A stretch of 64,000 nt of DNA from Actinomadura mexicana. Lineage in GTDB: Bacteria > Actinomycetota > Actinomycetes > Streptosporangiales > Streptosporangiaceae. The stretch covers positions 186,001 through 250,000 of the forward strand of contig NZ_FZNP01000009.1 of assembly GCF_900188105.1 (NCBI RefSeq), in the 5' to 3' direction. The notes under the pieces are model-generated. The model had not been told where the DNA came from, ran no database searches, and worked only from the letters and a program-made list of their open reading frames with translations. The translations under genes and the position numbers were made by a program. This document shows, piece after piece, positions 8,426 through 16,162 of the stretch (positions are counted from its first letter, which is position 1; every line of letters starts with the position of its first letter).

Positions 8426-11400
8426 CTACTGGAAACCCTGCTGCGTCCCCTGGTGGAAGCCTCCGAGCATCTGCTCCAGCGGCGATTCGGGCAGGTCGCG
8501 GACCGTCAGCCGGGCCACGGTCGCGGCGTTGACGTCGGCCCCCGCGAGCCGGGCCGCCTGCCGCGCCACCGTCTGGTCGAACAGCGTGCGGACCGTCCGG
8601 GCGTAGGCGAACTGGGGGTCGTCCCGCAGCCGCGAGAACCGGTTGAGCAGCTCGACGCGCAGCTCCTCGTCCAGCATGTAGAGGTCGCGTTCGGCATAGC
8701 GCTGGAAGAGCTGGACCATGTCGCGGTCGCCCATCCCGGTGAACTCCAGGGTCCGCCCGAACTCGCCGCGGAAGGCGGGGTTTCCAGCGAGGAAGCCCTC
8801 CATCTCCGCCGCCGGGCTGGAGCAGACCACCATGAACCGGGCCCTGCCGTGGCCCTCCGCGCCCCGCTTCATGTGGCGCAGCAGCTCCCCCACCACGGCG
8901 GGAGACCGGTCCAGCAGGTGCGCCTCCTGGATGAGGAGCACACCGCCGAGCGCCTGCTCGACCATGCTCGCGACCCGGTTCTCGGTGTCGACCCGGTCGC
9001 GTCCCGCCAGGTGGACGGGGCGGCAGGCGACCACGTGCCCGGAGTTCAGCAGCCCGAGCGCCGCGTAGATGCCGCCGACGAGGCCGGCGACGGTCGTCTT
9101 GCCGGTGCCGGGCGGCCCCGCGAAGACCAGGTGCCGCGCATCGCCGCCGGACATCCCGTACCGGGCCCGGTCGGCCGCGAGCCCCGCCTCCTCGGCCAGC
9201 TCCGCCACGGCGGCCTTGACGTCCTCCAGGCCGGTGAGCTGGTCGAGCCGGTGCAGGTAGCCGTCGATGTCGCCGGGCGCGCGCAGCGCCGGCTCGATCC
9301 CCTCGGCTACGCCCGCGAGATCGTCCGGGGTCAGCACGAGCCGGTCGTGGGACGCCCCGGCGCGCTCCATGTTCCGCTGGGCCGCCTGGTCCAGGTACGC
9401 CTCGACCAGCCGCGCGTTCACCAGGTCGCCCGGCCCGCGCAGCCGCTCCAGGTCGGCGCGGACCACCTCCAGGGCCGCCGCGCCGATCGTGACGCGCCGC
9501 TCCTCCGCCAGCAGGTGCAGCAGCGTCATCCGGTTGTCGAGGTCGCCGAAGTCGGGCAGCCGGTGGACGCGGAACGCCTGCACGAGCTTCGGGTGGTCCT
9601 GCAGCAGCCGCTTGTAGGCGCGCGGCTCGCAGGTCGCGATCACCGGCGTGGTGCTCGCCGGGTCGCGGCGGGCGCGGCGCACCGCGCCGACGAGCGCGGC
9701 GGGGTCGGACGCGCCGGCGACGGCCACGTCCAGCCGCTCGAAGAGGATCACCGGGCCCGGCTGCCCGAGCAGCCGCCCGAGCCGCTCCGGCGGCGCGTTG
9801 CGGACGTCCTCGGCGTCGTGCGCGCGGATCGACCCGTCGCCGAACCCCGCGTTGGCCAGCGTCAGCGCGATCATCCGGGCGAGCCGCCGCTGCCCCGAGT
9901 GCGGGGCGCCGACCAGCAGCACGCCGGGGACGCCGGACCTGATCGAACTGGGCGCGCCGTCCACGCGGGTGCGCTCGATGTCCTCGCCCGCCGGGGCGTT
10001 CCACTCCTCGGCCTGCGCCTTCAGGTCGCCGAGGAGCACGGCCGCGTCGTGCTCGCCGTACACGAAGCCGAACCCGAACCGCTCCAGGACGCGGCGGGTG
10101 CTGCGGTCGCTCGGCGGCGGGATCTCGTGGACGGGCTGGTCCGGCGACGGGGTGTCGTCGAGGAAGTCGAAGCCGCCGACCATCGTGCCGGACATGACCT
10201 TCGTCCCGGGGCCGCCTCCCGGGACGGGAGGCACGGGGTTGGGGGGCACGGGTTTGGGGGGCACGGGGTTGGGCGGGGCGTCTTCGAGGTCGCCCGGGCC
10301 GAGGATGCGCGTCCCCGGCGGCCGGCCCGGCTGATTCTGGTGGCCCTGCTGCGGGGGGCCCTGGTCTTCCACGCGCGTCGCGGACGGGTCGAACGCCTGA
10401 GGCTGCGGCTCAGGCACGGGAGGCGCGAGGTTCGCCAGGCCCGGCTGGACGTTCGGCTGCGCGCCCGGCTGCGGCGGCGGAGCGGAGCCCGCCGGCTGGT
10501 ACCCCAGCACCGTGTACGGCGGCACGAAGTTGTCGTCCTGCTCCTCCTCCGGAGGGGAGAAGCCTCCGAGCTCCTGAGGGGGCGCGGGCGTATGGCCCGC
10601 CTGTACCGGCTCGGGCGCCGCAGGCTGGGCCGGGGGCGAGGGCGGGGCCGACTGCGGGCCCGGCACCGGCGCGGGCGGCGCCGGACTCTGCATGGGAGCG
10701 GGCGGCGCCGGACTCTGCATGGGTACCGGAGGCGCCGGACTCTGCATAGGCGACGGCGGCGCCGCACCGGGGCGCTGGAATCCCAGCTCGGTGTACGGCG
10801 GCGCGACGCCGCCCTCGTCCTTGTCCTCCTCGGCCGGCGAGTGGCCGCCCAGCATCGGGTCCGGGGACGCGAACCCCGGGGACCCCGAAGGCTGCGGGGA
10901 GGCGAACGCGGCCTGCTGGCCCTGGCCGGGCAGGGGGCCCTGGGCATGCCCGGCGGCCGGGCCGGGCGCGTTCTCCCAGCCTGGCTGCGCGGGCGGCTGG
11001 ACGAACGGGCGGCCGGGTTCGGACGGTACGAAGTTGGCCCCGGACGCCTCCTGCGGCGACGCGCCAGGAGCGATGCCGGGCTGGCTCGGCATGTTGAACG
11101 GGGACGGCTGCGGCGGCGCCGGGTTGGGCGGCGGCGTGGTCGTCGGCGCGGCGGCCGTGGCGCGGGCCCGGTTGCGTCCGATGATCCCGGCGACGACCGC
11201 GGTCGGGACGGGGAAGCCGCGCGGACGGGCGGGCATGCCGCCGAGCCGGCACCACGCCAGGTCGACCTCGTACATGGCGGCGAGCAGCGACTCGGCGCCC
11301 GGACCCGATCCGGCGGCCGACCGCAGCGGCTCCGGGAGCCGCATGTCCTGCGGCCACAACCGGCGCAGCGGGTGCCCCTTCTGCTGCGACACCGCCTGCA

Positions 11401-12550
11401 CGGTGTAGCGGATCTCCGGGTCCAGCCAGGGCACGATCGTGCCGACCATGTCCTTGCGGACGACGTCCAGATCGGAGGCGAGCAGGGCGGCGGCCACGAG
11501 CCGGGGCTCGATGTAGGCCGGCTCGGCGGGGTCGCCCGACAGGTCGGCCACCAGCTCGCTGAGCGTGTAGAAGGCGTGCCGGAAGTTGTCCCCCGGCGAG
11601 CTCTCGTTCCTCAGCGCGGGCACCAGGTTGGGCGGGCACCGCGTCAGCCACTGCTGGACGATCGCCTGGTCCCCGTAAGGCAGCGCCCCGTAGTCGACGG
11701 TCGGGTTGGACAGGGTGGCGCCGAGGATGGCGAGCAGCGCGTCCGCCCTCACCTGGAACCGGACGTCGTCGCGGAGCGCGCTGGCGACGGCCCACATCGT
11801 CCGCAGGACGACGACCGCGGCGTCCACCCGGCTGGCGCGCAGTCGCTCGGCGTAGAGCGCGACCAGCGACTCCAGGGCGGGCGGGGTGAGCCAGCGCGGG
11901 CCGTCCACGTCGGGGAGGGGCCTGGCGCGGTAGGGCTTCCACAGGTCGAGCATCTGGGCGTCCAGCCGCGAGTCGAACGCGGGCGCGGCGGAGCACCACA
12001 GCATCACGCCCCAGGCGACGGCGACGGTGGACGGCGTCTCGCTCGTGAACTCCCGCCACCAGTGCGGGTAGTCGGGCGCGGGCAGCGTGGCGGCGGACTC
12101 CACGGTCGAGCGGACCTGCGAGGTCAGTTCCGTCGCGAACCCGTGCGCGACGAAGGGCAGCCCGGACGGCGGGTCGTAGGAGAAGTCGGGCCCGGCCGGG
12201 ATGACGTGCGGCGGCAGTGCCGGGACCTGCCCGGCCCCCTGCTGCGCGGGCCTCGCGGCCATCCGGACGGAGGGGATGCGCGGCGGCGGGCACAGGTACC
12301 ACTGCCCGTCGGACGGGTGCAGCCGGTACCAGCGGGCCCACGCGCCGAACAGCCACCACGTCCCGTCCGGCAGGACGAGCATGCGGCCGGCGATGGCGTG
12401 ATGGCGCTGCTGCGGAGGCGCCGACGGCCACCACGCGGCGGCCACCATCGCCCTCGTGTCGCGCTCTGCCTCCGTGAACGGATCGTGCCCCGCCGGGGGG
12501 CTGGGCGGCGGAGCGCTGCCATAGCCCGGTCCCCACACCACGATGGTCAT
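8426..12550 (-). CDS. Very large AAA protein with two AAA modules (CbbX/EccA-like) and a Pro-rich linker
   Basis: The 1,374-residue protein has an N-terminal helical region (about 1-460). A Pro/Gln-rich linker (about 465-790) follows, carrying short repeats (MQSPAPPAP, PPNPVPPKP) and two copies of an acidic SP-EE-D-PPYT-LG-Q module. The first AAA domain has a degenerate P-loop, GAPHSGQRRL (near 880). A CbbX/EccA-type domain near 1145 has an intact GPPGTGKTT. The usual Walker B Asp-Glu in this second domain reads LLIQEAHLL, with Gln in place of Asp. ATG 12550 is chosen over upstream GTG/TTG codons, but no clear ribosome-binding site was seen. No type VII secretion genes lie nearby. The partner and role are unknown; remodelling of a protein complex is an inference from fold. 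Confidence 0.75.
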   Translation of the reverse strand: MTIVVWGPGYGSAPPPSPPAGHDPFTEAERDTRAMVAAAWWPSAPPQQRHHAIAGRMLVLPDGTWWLFGAWARWYRLHPSDGQWYLCPPPRIPSVRMAARPAQQGAGQVPALPPHVIPAGPDFSYDPPSGLPFVAHGFATELTSQVRSTVESAATLPAPDYPHWWREFTSETPSTVAVAWGVMLWCSAAPAFDSRLDAQMLDLWKPYRARPLPDVDGPRWLTPPALESLVALYAERLRASRVDAAVVVLRTMWAVASALRDDVRFQVRADALLAILGATLSNPTVDYGALPYGDQAIVQQWLTRCPPNLVPALRNESSPGDNFRHAFYTLSELVADLSGDPAEPAYIEPRLVAAALLASDLDVVRKDMVGTIVPWLDPEIRYTVQAVSQQKGHPLRRLWPQDMRLPEPLRSAAGSGPGAESLLAAMYEVDLAWCRLGGMPARPRGFPVPTAVVAGIIGRNRARATAAAPTTTPPPNPAPPQPSPFNMPSQPGIAPGASPQEASGANFVPSEPGRPFVQPPAQPGWENAPGPAAGHAQGPLPGQGQQAAFASPQPSGSPGFASPDPMLGGHSPAEEDKDEGGVAPPYTELGFQRPGAAPPSPMQSPAPPVPMQSPAPPAPMQSPAPPAPVPGPQSAPPSPPAQPAAPEPVQAGHTPAPPQELGGFSPPEEEQDDNFVPPYTVLGYQPAGSAPPPQPGAQPNVQPGLANLAPPVPEPQPQAFDPSATRVEDQGPPQQGHQNQPGRPPGTRILGPGDLEDAPPNPVPPKPVPPNPVPPVPGGGPGTKVMSGTMVGGFDFLDDTPSPDQPVHEIPPPSDRSTRRVLERFGFGFVYGEHDAAVLLGDLKAQAEEWNAPAGEDIERTRVDGAPSSIRSGVPGVLLVGAPHSGQRRLARMIALTLANAGFGDGSIRAHDAEDVRNAPPERLGRLLGQPGPVILFERLDVAVAGASDPAALVGAVRRARRDPASTTPVIATCEPRAYKRLLQDHPKLVQAFRVHRLPDFGDLDNRMTLLHLLAEERRVTIGAAALEVVRADLERLRGPGDLVNARLVEAYLDQAAQRNMERAGASHDRLVLTPDDLAGVAEGIEPALRAPGDIDGYLHRLDQLTGLEDVKAAVAELAEEAGLAADRARYGMSGGDARHLVFAGPPGTGKTTVAGLVGGIYAALGLLNSGHVVACRPVHLAGRDRVDTENRVASMVEQALGGVLLIQEAHLLDRSPAVVGELLRHMKRGAEGHGRARFMVVCSSPAAEMEGFLAGNPAFRGEFGRTLEFTGMGDRDMVQLFQRYAERDLYMLDEELRVELLNRFSRLRDDPQFAYARTVRTLFDQTVARQAARLAGADVNAATVARLTVRDLPESPLEQMLGGFHQGTQQGFQ

Positions 12551-12728
12551 CGTAGTCAGCAGAATCCGGCCGGGGCTCCCCTCCGCGACCACTTCCCCGC
12601 GTAACCGCAGGTCAGATGACTATCAGAGACAGGGAAACACCCGGGTCGGGCAAGGGACGGAGCACTTTGGCGCCGTCCCCGCCACGCGTTTCGGTCCGCG
12701 CCGCACCGTTTCCCGAACCCGCGCGGCT

Positions 12729-12796
12729 CAGCCCCACCGGCGGTTCAGTCCCACCCGCGGTTCAGCCCGACCGGCGGTTCAGTCCCACTGGGCGGT
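12729..12796 (-). repeat. Four tandem 17-bp repeats spanning a stop codon
   Basis: Units start at 12729, 12746, 12763 and 12780 (consensus CAGTCCCACCGGCGGTT). The last covers the end and stop codon (12779-12781) of the carbonic-anhydrase-like gene on the minus strand. Each unit reproduces the TGA, and since 17 is not a multiple of three the stops fall in all frames. Confidence 0.85.
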
Positions 12797-13300
12797 GCGG
12801 TGCCGTTCGGCCTTCTGGACGTAGACCTCGGGCGTGTACCGCAGGACGGCACGGTCGTCGTCGGTCAGCTCCCGGACGATCTTGCCGGGCGTGCCCGCGA
12901 CGAGCACCCCGGACGGGATCTTCTTGCCGGGCGGGACGAGCGCGCCGGCCGCGATGAGCGTCCCGGAGCCGATGCGGGCGCCGTTCAGCACGATGGCGCC
13001 GATGCCGATGAGCGAGCCGGTCTCGACGTGGGCGCCGTGCACCATCGCCTTGTGGCCGAGGCTGACCCGGTCCTCCAGGACGGCCGGCATGCCCGGGTCG
13101 GAGTGCATGCAGCTCAGGTCCTGGATGTTGCACTCCTCGCCGACGACGATCTCCTCGTCGTCGCCGCGCAGCACCGAGCCGTACCAGACGCTGGACGCGC
13201 GGCCCAGCCTCACCCGTCCGACCACGACCGCGCCGGGCGCGACCCACGCCGTGGGATCGATCTCCGGCCGGTCCTCGCCCAACGCTCCCAGGTAGCTCAT
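12779..13300 (-). CDS. Gamma-carbonic anhydrase family protein (left-handed beta-helix)
   Basis: The 173-residue protein belongs to the gamma-CA/PaaY/YrdA hexapeptide group. Imperfect hexapeptide repeats (VAPGAVVVGRVRLGRASSVW, GSLIGIGAIVLNGARIGSG) build the beta-helix. Metal-site histidines lie in SCMHSD and LGHKAMVHGAH. A C-terminal helix ends AQWD. ATG 13300 is the natural start. These proteins bind zinc or iron and may hydrate CO2 or act as acyl-CoA-linked hydrolases; which applies cannot be told here. It is divergent from the DivIVA-like gene, and the intervening 13301-13536 should hold both promoters. Confidence 0.9.
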   Translation of the reverse strand: MSYLGALGEDRPEIDPTAWVAPGAVVVGRVRLGRASSVWYGSVLRGDDEEIVVGEECNIQDLSCMHSDPGMPAVLEDRVSLGHKAMVHGAHVETGSLIGIGAIVLNGARIGSGTLIAAGALVPPGKKIPSGVLVAGTPGKIVRELTDDDRAVLRYTPEVYVQKAERHRTAQWD

Positions 13301-13536
13301 GGCGCCGATGGTAGCCGCCCCCCGGTGAAGCAATTTCTCCGTAGATTGGATAGTTTGTCGCGCATGTCCGTGTGACGAAACGGCAGCGAGAAGTGCGTTC
13401 CGGTTGCGCGAATGGGGTGGACCGGACAAGAGTCGTCCTGACGTTTCCCACCGTGGGCCGCTCACCGGCGGGTGAGGATCGCATCTCAACCGACCCTGAC
13501 GGGGCGCCGACCCCCGCCAACGACCCCCAAGGCATC

Positions 13537-14664
13537 ATGAGCAACGAAGCCGAAATCCTGCCGAACCTCCTCCAAGAAGAGTCCTTCGAGATCGTCATGC
13601 GCGGCTACAACCGCCGCCAGGTCGACGACTACATCGCCCGCGCCCAGCAGAAGCACCGTGAACTCGAGGCGCGGCTCGCCCGCGCGCAGGACGAGGTCGA
13701 GCGGATCCGCCGCGAGATGGCCGAGGTCCGGGAGGCCCGCAAGCCGACCGGCGACGACCTGAGCGACCGGCTCCGGCAGATCATCAACCTCGCCGAGGAC
13801 GAGGCCCAGGAGAAGCTGGCCGAGGCCGAGGCCAAGGGCGGCGAGATCCGCAAGGACGCCGAGCACGAGTCCAAGCGGGTCATCGACGAGGCCCGCGCCC
13901 ACGCCGACCGGAACCTCGCCCAGGCGCAGGAGAAGGCCGAGCACGTGCTCGCCTCCGCCAAGAAGGAGTCCGAGAGCGTCCTGTCGTCCGCCAAGCAGGA
14001 GGCCGAGCAGACGGTGACCAGCGCCCGGCTGGAGGCCGAGCGCACCCTCACCGCGTCCGAGCGCCGGGCCAGTGTGATCAACGAGGGTGCGACCCAGCGG
14101 CTCACCGCGCTCACGAAGAACCACACCCAGGCCCTCCAGCGCCTCACCGAGATCAGCGACACGCTGCACCGGCTGCTGACCGCCGAGAACGAGGCCGGTC
14201 CGCTGGAGAAGATGGTCGAGGACGCCGTCCGGCAGAGCCCGGGGCCGCGTCCCCAGGGCAAGCAGGCACCGCAGGCGCAGCCCGCGCAGGCGAGCCCCGC
14301 GCAGCCCGCGCCCGCGACGGGACCCAAGCCGGTGCAGGCCGCCGCCAAGCCCGCCCCGGCCAAGCCCGCCGCCCCCGCGGCTCCGGCGAAGGCAGGCCCC
14401 GCCCAGGCGAGCCCCGCACAGCCGATCCCCGCGCAGCCGAGCCCGGCACAGTCGGCCCCGCCGCAGGCGAGCCCGCCGCAGACCGCGCCGCCGGTCAAGA
14501 AGCCCGAGCCCTCCCCGGCCGCCGACGCCCCCGCGCCGCAGGCCCCGCCGCAGGCTCCGCCGCAGGCTCCGTCGCAGGCCAAGCCCGCCCGCCCGGACGA
14601 GGACTCCGGCGGCCCCGCGACCACCCCCATCCCGCCGCAGCAGCGCGGCCCGATCGAGTTGTAG
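13537..14664 (+). CDS. DivIVA-domain coiled-coil protein
   Basis: The 375-residue protein starts with a DivIVA-type membrane-targeting segment, ESFEIVMRGYNRRQVDDYIA (about residues 12-31). A long coiled coil follows (about 32-230), with repeated basic/acidic Ala-rich heptads such as AEHVLASAKKESESVLSSAK. The C-terminal 135 residues are low-complexity Pro/Ala/Gln with QASPAQPAPA-like repeats. DivIVA proteins mark curved membrane and organise polar growth or septa in actinobacteria; this is a paralogue type rather than the essential Wag31. ATG 13537 begins the conserved part; the frame upstream is not conserved-looking. A strong terminator follows. Confidence 0.85.
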   Translation: MSNEAEILPNLLQEESFEIVMRGYNRRQVDDYIARAQQKHRELEARLARAQDEVERIRREMAEVREARKPTGDDLSDRLRQIINLAEDEAQEKLAEAEAKGGEIRKDAEHESKRVIDEARAHADRNLAQAQEKAEHVLASAKKESESVLSSAKQEAEQTVTSARLEAERTLTASERRASVINEGATQRLTALTKNHTQALQRLTEISDTLHRLLTAENEAGPLEKMVEDAVRQSPGPRPQGKQAPQAQPAQASPAQPAPATGPKPVQAAAKPAPAKPAAPAAPAKAGPAQASPAQPIPAQPSPAQSAPPQASPPQTAPPVKKPEPSPAADAPAPQAPPQAPPQAPSQAKPARPDEDSGGPATTPIPPQQRGPIEL

Positions 14665-14680
14665 AGCGAGCACGCCGCCG

Positions 14681-14734
14681 CCGGGCGGTGCGCCGGGCCC
14701 TGAGCAGGCCGGGCGCACCGCCCGGCGCGTTTTC
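14681..14734 (+). terminator. Terminator after the DivIVA-like gene
   Basis: CCGGGCGGTGCGCC (14681-14694) pairs perfectly with GGCGCACCGCCCGG (14712-14725). The loop contains a second small GGGCC/GGCC pairing. The stem is followed by CGCGTTTTCC, a short T run. Confidence 0.85.
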
Positions 14735-14764
14735 CAGGATCTGCCGTTATATAGGATCTTGATC

Positions 14765-15292
14765 GTGAGCAAACGGACCCATCCGCGCGGAACCGCCCGC
14801 CCGGTCAGGCTTCTCGGGGACCCGGTCCTGCGGACCGAGTGCGACCCGGTCCGGACGTTCGACGCGTCCCTGGAGCGCCTCGTCGACGACATGTTCGTCA
14901 CCATGTACGAGGAGGACGGCGCCGGTCTCGCCGGCAACCAGATCGGCGTCGGCCTGCGGGTGTTCGTCTACGACTGCGAGGACGACCGGGGGCGCCGCCA
15001 CGTCGGCCACGTCGTCAACCCGACGCTGGTGGCCGCCGACGGCGAGCAGGTCGTCGAGTCGGAGGGCTGCCTGTCGATCCCCGGCCTGCGCTTCGACACG
15101 CTCCGCTACCAGCACGCCGCCGTCGAGGGCGTGGACGTGAAGGGCAGGCCCGTCCGCGTCGAGGGCACCGGGTACTTCGCCCGCTGCCTCCAGCACGAAT
15201 GCGGGCACCTGGCGGGCGAGGTCTACATCGACGTTCTGTCCGGGGACGCCCGCCGCGAGGCGATGCGCGCCATCCGCGCCCTCCGCGAGTAG
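14765..15292 (+). CDS. def: Peptide deformylase
   Basis: The enzyme removes the formyl group from nascent N-terminal methionine, using a metal bound by Cys and two His. The 175-residue protein shows all three motifs: GAGLAGNQIG (motif 1), EGCLSIPG with the metal Cys (motif 2) and QHECGHLAG, the HExxH motif with catalytic Glu (motif 3). GTG 14765 has AGGA about ten bases upstream; a TTG two codons earlier is possible. It is monocistronic, between the DivIVA terminator and the two-component system. Actinomycetes often carry more than one def, so this may be a secondary copy. Confidence 0.95.
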   Translation: MSKRTHPRGTARPVRLLGDPVLRTECDPVRTFDASLERLVDDMFVTMYEEDGAGLAGNQIGVGLRVFVYDCEDDRGRRHVGHVVNPTLVAADGEQVVESEGCLSIPGLRFDTLRYQHAAVEGVDVKGRPVRVEGTGYFARCLQHECGHLAGEVYIDVLSGDARREAMRAIRALRE

Positions 15293-15372
15293 GCGCGGGA
15301 GGAAGGCGGGCACTGCGCCGTCCCGTGCGGCCCTCCTGTCGGGGCGGGCTCTCGACCTGTCCTCTGCCCGCA

Positions 15373-15389
15373 TTCAGGGGACGTTCAGG
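15373..15389 (+). promoter_or_regulatory. Direct repeat TTCAG-N6-TTCAGG upstream of the response-regulator gene
   Basis: TTCAG at 15373 and TTCAGG at 15384 are 11 bp apart, the spacing at which OmpR-family dimers bind one face of DNA. The site is 39 bp before the regulator's start. Two further exact copies lie at 17718 and 17874. In Mycobacterium, MprA binds direct repeats upstream of mprA and pepD, so autoregulation is the likely reading. Confidence 0.75.
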
Positions 15390-15427
15390 TTGGGATGGAA
15401 ACCTCTGGAATGATGTGGAGGGGGACT

Positions 15428-16162
15428 GTGCCAGTGGTCGAACGTAAGGCGAACGGCGGCAGGGTGGCGGAGGCGACGCTGCTCGTCGTCGAGGACGAGC
15501 CCAACATCCTGGAGCTCCTCGCCGGCAGCCTGCGCTTCACCGGCTTCGAAGTGATCACCGCCACCAACGGCGCGGACGCGGTGCAGTCGGCGCGGCGGCA
15601 CCGTCCCGACCTGATCGTGCTGGACGTGATGCTGCCCGACATCGACGGGTTCGACGTCGCGCGGCGGCTGCGGTCCGGCGGCGACCACACCCCCGTGCTG
15701 TTCCTGACCGCGCGGGACGCCGTCCAGGACCGGATCAAGGGGCTGACGATCGGCGGCGACGACTACGTCACCAAGCCGTTCAGCCTGGAGGAGGTCATCG
15801 CCCGCATCCGGGCGGTGCTGCGGCGGTTCCGCGGCGGCATGACCGAGCCGTCGCCGCGGATGGTCTTCGCCGACATCGAGCTGGACGAGGACAGCCACGA
15901 GGTGTGGCGCGGCGGCAGGTCCGTCCAGCTGTCGCCGACCGAGTTCAAGCTGCTGCGCTACTTCATGGCGAACGCGGGCCGGGTCGTGTCCAAGGCGCAG
16001 ATCCTCGACCACGTGTGGAACTACGACTTCCGCGGCGACGCGGGCATCGTCGAGTCGTACGTGTCCGCGCTGCGCCGCAAGGTCGACAACACCGAGCCCC
16101 GGCTGATCCACACGCTGCGCGGCGTCGGCTACGTGCTGCGCGAGCCGTCGAGAACGGGCTGA
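15428..16162 (+). CDS. OmpR-family response regulator, MprA-like
   Basis: The 244-residue protein has an N-terminal receiver (LLVVEDEPNILELLAGSLRF) with the phospho-acceptor Asp at about residue 66 in LIVLDVMLPDIDGFD, and the conserved Lys in DDYVTKPFSLEEV. A winged-helix DNA-binding domain follows, with LSPTEFKLLRYFM and VESYVSALRRKVD. GTG 15428 has GGAGG six to seven bases upstream; 11 more upstream residues are possible but unlikely. Its TGA overlaps the ATG of the histidine-kinase gene by one base. Gene order regulator-kinase-HtrA protease matches mycobacterial mprA-mprB-pepD, an envelope-stress system, and repeated sites flank the cluster. Confidence 0.9.
   Translation: MPVVERKANGGRVAEATLLVVEDEPNILELLAGSLRFTGFEVITATNGADAVQSARRHRPDLIVLDVMLPDIDGFDVARRLRSGGDHTPVLFLTARDAVQDRIKGLTIGGDDYVTKPFSLEEVIARIRAVLRRFRGGMTEPSPRMVFADIELDEDSHEVWRGGRSVQLSPTEFKLLRYFMANAGRVVSKAQILDHVWNYDFRGDAGIVESYVSALRRKVDNTEPRLIHTLRGVGYVLREPSRTG

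Noticed and set aside
8453..12604. Very long plus-strand ORF (1,383 codons) antisense to the AAA gene
   Set aside because: Its product is Arg/Gly/Val-rich with no motif, and high GC at third positions of the real gene keeps the opposite frame open. The minus-strand frame has the AAA motifs.
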